This document shows, piece by piece, positions 59,385 through 64,000 of a stretch of DNA of 64,000 bases. Origin of the DNA: Bin87 sp034420475 (GTDB lineage: Bacteria > Chloroflexota > Dehalococcoidia > Lucifugimonadales > UBA3495); assembly GCA_034420475.1 (NCBI GenBank), contig DAOULH010000101.1, positions 8,249 to 72,248 of the forward strand. Reading direction: 5' to 3'. The translations under genes and the position numbers were made by a program. Each line of letters begins with the position of its first letter. Within the stretch, counting starts at the first letter, position 1. The notes beneath the pieces are model-generated. The model did no database searches. It was not told where the DNA came from and saw nothing but the letters and a program-made list of their open reading frames with translations.

Positions 59385-60503
59385 CTACCCGCCCAGTCGC
59401 GCGCGCATCCCGTCCGGCACCTGGCGGATGCGGCGGCTGAAGGCGGTGTCCCAGCGCATGGGGACCTGGCGGGCCGCCTCGGTGCACAATGCGGCGCCGT
59501 TGAGGTAGTCGTCACGGTGGATGTACTCGGCGGCGATGGAGCCGTCCTCGGCGCCGTTGTGGTAGTTGCCCAGCGGGAAGGCCATGCCGGTGGAGCGGTA
59601 GCCCCAGGCGTTGAAGGCGCTGGCCTCGCAGACGCCGCCGCTCATCAACTGGCGCTGGCAACGAAAGTCGGGGTTATCGGCAAGCAGGGTCTCGCGGGCG
59701 CGGACCAGGGCCGACTCGGCGTCGGCGTTGAAGGTGCTGCCGGCGTCGCCCACGCGGATCACCGGCCCGCCGCCGATCACCGCGCCCGGCAGAGTCCGCG
59801 ACGACTCCAGCGACACCACCAGCGTGTCCATGGGCAAGGTGCGGGCCTCGGCCAGCAGGCGCGCGCCCACCAGTCCGACCTCCTCGGCGCGAGTGAACAA
59901 GCCGTAGACGTCGCCGGCGGCCGGCTCGCCTTTCAACGCCGACAGGGTCGCCAGGATGCAGCCGCAGCCGGCCAGGTCGTCGGCGGCGCGCATGACGATA
60001 TGGTCGTCCTCGATGCTGAAATCGGGCAGGTCGAACACCGCAGGCGACGGTATCGGCACGTCGGCGCCGATTGAACCGGTCAGCCGGATCTGCGCCTGGC
60101 GTTCGCGTTCGTCGCCGTGGGGTCCCACGGTCTCGGCCGGAATGCGCCGGCCGCCGGGCAGGACGACGTGCAGGGGCACGCCGGGCGAGAATGATCCAGA
60201 CGGCACGCCGCCCAGGGCCTTGCCGATGAGGTAGTCGCCGTCGCGGCCGATGATCTCGAAGCCGGGGTGGTCCATGTGGGCCATCAGCGCGATGGGTGGG
60301 TGTTGGTCGGCATCCGTGCCGGCGATGCGGGCGATGATGTTGCCGAAGTTGTCGGTGCGCCAGGACACGCCGATCTCGGTCAGCGCGTCGCGGACGGCGG
60401 TGGCGACGCCTTGCTCGTGGAAGGCCACGGCCGGCTGCGCCCCCAGGCGAGCCAGGAAGTCCAGGGCGCGGGCGTTGTAGTCGTCAAGGTTGGTGGTGCT
60501 CAA
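59385..60503 (-). CDS. M42-type metallo-aminopeptidase
   Basis: The metal ligands are in ALMAHMDHPGF (H-x-D), MRAADDLAGCGC (D), FTRAEEVGLVGA (the E-E pair) and a late histidine in EYIHRDDYLNG. Length from the TTG at 60503 is 372 residues. That start follows agaggtaac and avoids overlap with the Uma2 gene, unlike the ATG at 60536. M20-type hydrolases share some motifs, but the DD-G and EE-x-G layout favours M42. Cytosolic peptide trimming is the usual role. Confidence 0.82.
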   Translation of the reverse strand: MSTTNLDDYNARALDFLARLGAQPAVAFHEQGVATAVRDALTEIGVSWRTDNFGNIIARIAGTDADQHPPIALMAHMDHPGFEIIGRDGDYLIGKALGGVPSGSFSPGVPLHVVLPGGRRIPAETVGPHGDERERQAQIRLTGSIGADVPIPSPAVFDLPDFSIEDDHIVMRAADDLAGCGCILATLSALKGEPAAGDVYGLFTRAEEVGLVGARLLAEARTLPMDTLVVSLESSRTLPGAVIGGGPVIRVGDAGSTFNADAESALVRARETLLADNPDFRCQRQLMSGGVCEASAFNAWGYRSTGMAFPLGNYHNGAEDGSIAAEYIHRDDYLNGAALCTEAARQVPMRWDTAFSRRIRQVPDGMRARLGG

Positions 60504-60508
60504 GATAG

Positions 60509-61066
60509 TTACCTCTGCCAGCGAAACAGGCTCCATACCGGAGCGGTGAAGTCGGGGAGCAGGTCTCCCCCGTCGATGGTGTCGTCCTCGCCCAGATCGA
60601 CCGGTTCGGCGTCGGGCCGGTACACGGTGATGGTGGTGGTGTCGGGGTCGGCCACCCAGACCTGCCGGGTGCCGAAGCTGAGCCACATCTCGGCCTTGCG
60701 GCGCATCTCCGGACGGGAGTTGCTGGGCGACTTTACTTCGACCGCCAGGTCGGGCGCCAGGTTGGGGTAGCCCCTGGTCCCTACCGGAACTCGTCCCAGC
60801 GCAATCCATGACACGTCAGGGGCGCGAACGGTGTCGGGTCCGACTTCCAGCAAGTAGCCGGGCTCACCAGCGCGTACACCCCCGAGATTTCGGGGACCAA
60901 CAAACAAATTCAAGATTGTGGCAATCATAGCCACGACCAGGGCGTGGGGGTCTCCGGTAGTCACTTTTTCCACCAATACTCCTCGGATAAGTTCGTACCG
61001 CCTGCCATCCTGGCGGGGCATCGCCAGCAATTCATCGGCGGTCATCAATTTGGGTTTGGTGGTCAT
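60509..61066 (-). CDS. Uma2 family protein
   Basis: The 185-residue minimal Uma2: RRYELIRGVLVEKVTT, VRAPDVSWIALGRVP, APDLAVEVKSPSNSRPEMRRK and TRQVWVADPDTTTITVYRP. The lysine in VEVKSPSN and the glutamate before it are in the expected active-site positions. It is five bases ahead of the peptidase start, so the pair is probably co-transcribed. Confidence 0.87.
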   Translation of the reverse strand: MTTKPKLMTADELLAMPRQDGRRYELIRGVLVEKVTTGDPHALVVAMIATILNLFVGPRNLGGVRAGEPGYLLEVGPDTVRAPDVSWIALGRVPVGTRGYPNLAPDLAVEVKSPSNSRPEMRRKAEMWLSFGTRQVWVADPDTTTITVYRPDAEPVDLGEDDTIDGGDLLPDFTAPVWSLFRWQR

Positions 61067-61213
61067 GCTGCTGTCTCCACCCGGTACTGGTTTGGCTTCA
61101 TTCTGACATCGCAGTATACGCCAGGCAAACGAGGCCCGCCCGCCGGATGCTATACTGCGGCGCGTATATTTTGACCCTGCAAATCCGCCCTCGCGGCGGA
61201 CCGGAGGTGCGCT

Positions 61214-62290
61214 GTGCTGCCCAAGTTTCGTGTGAGTCTGGACGAGGCTACGATGGTTCCCGGGGACGATCTGAAGTCCACCGTCGCCGCCGTTTTCGAG
61301 AAGATGGGCGTGCCGCCCGAGGACGCTCAGCTGGGCGCCGACGTGCTGGTGCTGGCCGACCTGCGCGGCGTCGACTCCCACGGCGTCTCCAATATGCTGC
61401 GCAGCTACGTCAGCGGCTACACCAGCGGGCAGATCAACCCCAACCCCAACATGCAGATTGTCCGCGAGACGCCCAGCACCGCCAGCATCGACTCCGACCG
61501 CGGCCTGGGGATCATCACCACCCCCAAGGCCATGGACATCGCCATTCGCAAGGCCGCCGAGGTGGGCGTGGGCATGGTGACCATCGGCAACGCGCGGCAC
61601 CTGGGCATGGCGTCCTACCACGCCATGATGGCCCTGGAGCACGACATGATCGGCGTGTGCATGACCAGTTGCCCGCCGTCGGTGGTGCCGACCTTCGGCG
61701 CCGAGCCGCGCCTGGGCACCAATCCCATCGCCATCGCCGTGCCGTCGCGCAACGAGGCGCCCTTCGTGTTCGACGCCGCCACCAGCACCGTGGCCGGCAA
61801 CAAGGTGGGCATTGCCCGCCGCCTGGGGGTCAAGCTGGAGCCAGGCTGGCTGGCCGACGCCGAGGGCAACCCCATCATGGAGGAGGCCAACGCGCCGGAC
61901 AACTACACCCTGCTGACGCTGGGCAGCACCCGCGAGCTGGGCTCACACAAGGGCTACGGCCTGTCCTGCATGGTGGACATCCTGGCCGGCGTGCTCACCG
62001 GGTTCGGGTACGGCGCCGTCCCCGGCCGGCCCAACTTCGGACACTACGTCGCCGCCTACAACGTGGCCGGCTTCGACGACCCCGACCACTTCAAGGACCA
62101 GATGGACGAGTGGCTGCAGATGATGAAGTCCACCCGCCCGGCTCCCGGCGAGGAGCGGGTCATGGTGGCCGGCCAGCCCGAGGCCGAGATGGAGGAGATC
62201 CGCCGCGTCGAGGGCATCCCCCTGCACGAGGAGGTGGTGGACTGGTTCCACGATACCTGCGGCGAACTGGGGATCGACTGCCCGTTCTAA
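61214..62290 (+). CDS. Ldh2/malate-L-lactate dehydrogenase family oxidoreductase
   Basis: A GTG start behind ggaggtgc gives 358 residues. RGVDSHGVSNMLRSYV, VGMVTIGNARHLGMASYH, the GTNPIAIAVPS block and SHKGYGLSCMVDILAGVLTG identify the Ldh2 family of NAD(P)-dependent enzymes acting on malate, lactate, ureidoglycolate or related 2-hydroxy acids. Exact substrate unknown. It has a catabolic flavour like the nearby aldolase and lies alone. Confidence 0.88.
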   Translation: MLPKFRVSLDEATMVPGDDLKSTVAAVFEKMGVPPEDAQLGADVLVLADLRGVDSHGVSNMLRSYVSGYTSGQINPNPNMQIVRETPSTASIDSDRGLGIITTPKAMDIAIRKAAEVGVGMVTIGNARHLGMASYHAMMALEHDMIGVCMTSCPPSVVPTFGAEPRLGTNPIAIAVPSRNEAPFVFDAATSTVAGNKVGIARRLGVKLEPGWLADAEGNPIMEEANAPDNYTLLTLGSTRELGSHKGYGLSCMVDILAGVLTGFGYGAVPGRPNFGHYVAAYNVAGFDDPDHFKDQMDEWLQMMKSTRPAPGEERVMVAGQPEAEMEEIRRVEGIPLHEEVVDWFHDTCGELGIDCPF

Positions 62291-62303
62291 TGGGCTGCCC
62301 GAT

Positions 62304-62540
62304 TTAGATATTGGTGAACCACAAGCACGTGACCGTGTTGGTCACACCGTTGATGGGGCGGATGCGGTGGCGCATGATCTCGGTGAGATCCTCCACCGTT
62401 CCCGCCTCCAGTTCGACCACCATGTCGTAGGGCCCCAGCACCTCGCGAATCGCCGCCCCGCTGATGGTGTTCAGGCGGTCCAGTACCTCCTGCGTTTTTG
62501 CGGGCTCCACGTTGACCAGTACGTATGCGTTTGCCGCCAT
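62304..62540 (-). CDS. Lrp/AsnC ligand-binding domain protein
   Basis: At 78 residues, the protein is just the RAM effector-binding domain: AYVLVNVEPAKTQEVLDRL, REVLGPYDMVVELEAGTVED, and a final TCLWF. It has no helix-turn-helix. Standalone copies may sense amino acids or modulate full-length regulators. Its stop is 13 bp from the convergent dehydrogenase stop. Confidence 0.88.
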   Translation of the reverse strand: MAANAYVLVNVEPAKTQEVLDRLNTISGAAIREVLGPYDMVVELEAGTVEDLTEIMRHRIRPINGVTNTVTCLWFTNI

Positions 62541-62693
62541 AACAGCACCTCCATTCAGGTATTATCTCTATCGTAACATTGCCTCGCGCCCTGTTCGCGA
62601 CATCGCTGCCGGTTTCGAGGTTCCCGGTCGGTACCGGAAGTGTGCTCTATACTAGAGATCGGCCCTGGCAAGCCCGGTGAAGGCTGACCACTC

Positions 62694-63911
62694 ATGATTA
62701 CCGACATAATCCTCCGAAACTTCAAATGCTTTCGTGAGGTCAGCATCTCGCCGAAGTTGGTGACTGTTCTGATCGGCCCGAATGGGACCGGCAAATCCAG
62801 TGTGCTCCAGGCGCTTTGCCTGCTCAAGCAATGGGAAACCCAGGGATCAGCACTGCCGTTGGACGGTCATCTGGTTCAATTGTCACCGGACGAATTCGTC
62901 AATCAGAGTGTACATCCCGGGTCGGCTCACGTGGAATTAGCGATCTCGGGCGTATGGGGCGTTGAGGATCAAACAGTCGAATCGCCCGTAGAGTTTGAAC
63001 TCTCCTTTGTATTTGATGGCACAGGAGAAACGATCTCCAAAACGTCCAATGTAGGGTTCGTTCTACGCGGTGAGCCGGTCACAGTCACCATACCTTCAAT
63101 TCTTGGTCATGGAAGATCCGAAGTCGTCGTCGGTTCCACTGAGGTTGGTTATGTAGGTGCGGTGTCAGGGACGGAGATCGGCGATCTAAGCATTTTGAAC
63201 CGCTTTAGCGATTACGGATCGAGCCTCCGTAGTACGCTGCGTTGCGTAAGGTCTTTGTTGAAGGAAGTGCGTATAGTTCCTGCGATACGGGGATTGGCGC
63301 GACGAACCTACTCTCTGGGCCCGGCACCTCACGATGAAATACTGCCCATGGAAGGCCTGAGTGCTCAGGAGGATGCGCTAGTCACCACTCTGGCCTATGC
63401 GCCAGCGGAAGTACTTCGGATCGCTGAGTGGATGAAACGTGTAACTGGCGTAGGATTACAGACAGAATTAGTGCCCGGCCGGAACGTGCAACCATCGTCT
63501 ACGACGCGGTTTGGCCAACGGAGCCTTCTGTCCGAGGGATTTGGGACCAACGCTTTGGTACTGCTTTTGCTGGAACTATCGAGATCCTCTGACGGAGCGA
63601 CTGTCCTGATCGAAGAACCGGAAATTCACCTGCATCCAGGCGCCCAGGCAGAATTGGCTTCGGTGATCGCGGGGGAGGCCAAGGCCTCGAACAAACAGGT
63701 GATTATGACGACGCATAGCGAACACATCGCCGGCCGTCTGATGATCGAGGTGGCGGAGGGCAATCTGTTGCCGGAGGATATTGCAATCTACTCGTTTGAA
63801 AAAGACGACAACGGGGTTTGTACCGCCAGCGAAATCGAGGTGTCCGACAATGGCCAAGTCGCTGGCGGCCTGCGTAGCTTCTTCCAGACCGACCTAGTGT
63901 CCTGGAACTGA
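62694..63911 (+). CDS. AAA ATPase of the OLD/RecF-like group
   Basis: ILRNFKCFREVSISPKLVTV and the Walker A GPNGTGKSS open the protein. The signature region FGQRSLLSEGFGTNALVLLL and Walker B TVLIEEPEIHLHPGAQAELA, then the TTHSEHIAGRL H-loop, complete an ABC-type ATPase head over 405 residues. No Toprim nuclease domain is fused, so a separate partner is expected. Lower GC than neighbours. Downstream lies only 59 bp, then a possible transposase start. Confidence 0.85.
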   Translation: MITDIILRNFKCFREVSISPKLVTVLIGPNGTGKSSVLQALCLLKQWETQGSALPLDGHLVQLSPDEFVNQSVHPGSAHVELAISGVWGVEDQTVESPVEFELSFVFDGTGETISKTSNVGFVLRGEPVTVTIPSILGHGRSEVVVGSTEVGYVGAVSGTEIGDLSILNRFSDYGSSLRSTLRCVRSLLKEVRIVPAIRGLARRTYSLGPAPHDEILPMEGLSAQEDALVTTLAYAPAEVLRIAEWMKRVTGVGLQTELVPGRNVQPSSTTRFGQRSLLSEGFGTNALVLLLLELSRSSDGATVLIEEPEIHLHPGAQAELASVIAGEAKASNKQVIMTTHSEHIAGRLMIEVAEGNLLPEDIAIYSFEKDDNGVCTASEIEVSDNGQVAGGLRSFFQTDLVSWN

Positions 63912-63970
63912 AGTTAGTAGTAAAAGCGTGAGGAATGGGGTATTCTCCGGGCGAGCAGCCCAGAGGGAGG

Positions 63971-64000
63971 ATGACCATGGCTATCGGACGACCCATGCCG
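63971..64000 (+). CDS. Possible IS630-type transposase start, cut by the window edge
   Basis: After agagggagg, ATGs at 63971 and 63977 begin MTMAIGRPMP. The first residues of IS630-family transposases often read GRPxxPLxLs. Only ten codons are visible, so the call is weak. Confidence 0.3.
   Translation, partial: MTMAIGRPMP

Overview
The window is a GC-rich bacterial chromosome segment. I infer a member of the Chloroflexota, most likely Dehalococcoidia/SAR202-like. The reasons are eight Uma2-family genes in 64 kb, a luciferase-like flavin oxidoreductase next to an epoxide hydrolase, catabolic genes of the HpcH and Ldh2 type, and many short dispersed palindromic repeats. This placement is inference from gene content only. 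No rRNA, intact tRNA or CRISPR array was found.

Layout. 1-160: start of leuS (minus). 161-728: tandem and palindromic repeats. 729-5826: an MmeI-like restriction-methylation enzyme, two tiny membrane proteins bracketed by a copy of the enzyme's own 3' end, a dCTP deaminase gene broken by one stop codon, and small genes. 5908-15695: a partial HK97-type phage structural module (protease, capsid, connector, tail proteins) with no portal or terminase. It is interrupted by a minus-strand block of four membrane-anchored coiled-coil proteins, a double-HEPN-like protein and two von Willebrand A-type proteins. 15793-16197: a long inverted-repeat element and a Fic gene remnant. 16258-24630: gpsA, a DUF3800 protein, an LLM oxidoreductase, an epoxide hydrolase, hemW and small membrane proteins. 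25396-30874: a SLATT-like protein, Uma2, a VapBC pair, a class III aminotransferase, and a TIR-like gene overlapping a secreted-protein gene. 30935-42343: a cobalamin operon (cobC, cobD, cbiB, cobS, cobT, cobO, cbiA) behind a cobalamin riboswitch, with two pairs of Uma2 genes inside it. 42498-43249: a PIN toxin with an unfamiliar antitoxin-like partner. 43299-50993: an asparaginase-like gene with an altered active-site residue, a complete MITE with target duplication, ftsH, a MazF module flanked by a duplicated ftsH 3' end, hflK and hflC. 51006-62540: Uma2 genes, an aldolase, a NotI-like restriction-modification pair behind an M16 peptidase, a metallo-beta-lactamase-fold hydrolase, MazEF, a HEPN pair, an M42-type peptidase and an Ldh2 dehydrogenase. 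62694-64000: an OLD/RecF-like ATPase and the first codons of a possible IS630-type transposase.

How it works together. Core genes (leuS, gpsA, hemW, ftsH-hflKC, cobalamin synthesis) are interleaved with defence and toxin-antitoxin genes. The recurrent theme is small cassettes placed behind a gene whose 3' end has been duplicated (MmeI-like gene, cbiB, ftsH), together with repeat elements inserted inside coding frames without breaking them. The most promising candidates for undescribed biology are these tail-duplication cassettes, the heptad-variable coiled-coil paralog array inside the phage module, the TIR plus secreted-protein pair, and the antitoxin-like family seen at 30935 and 42498.
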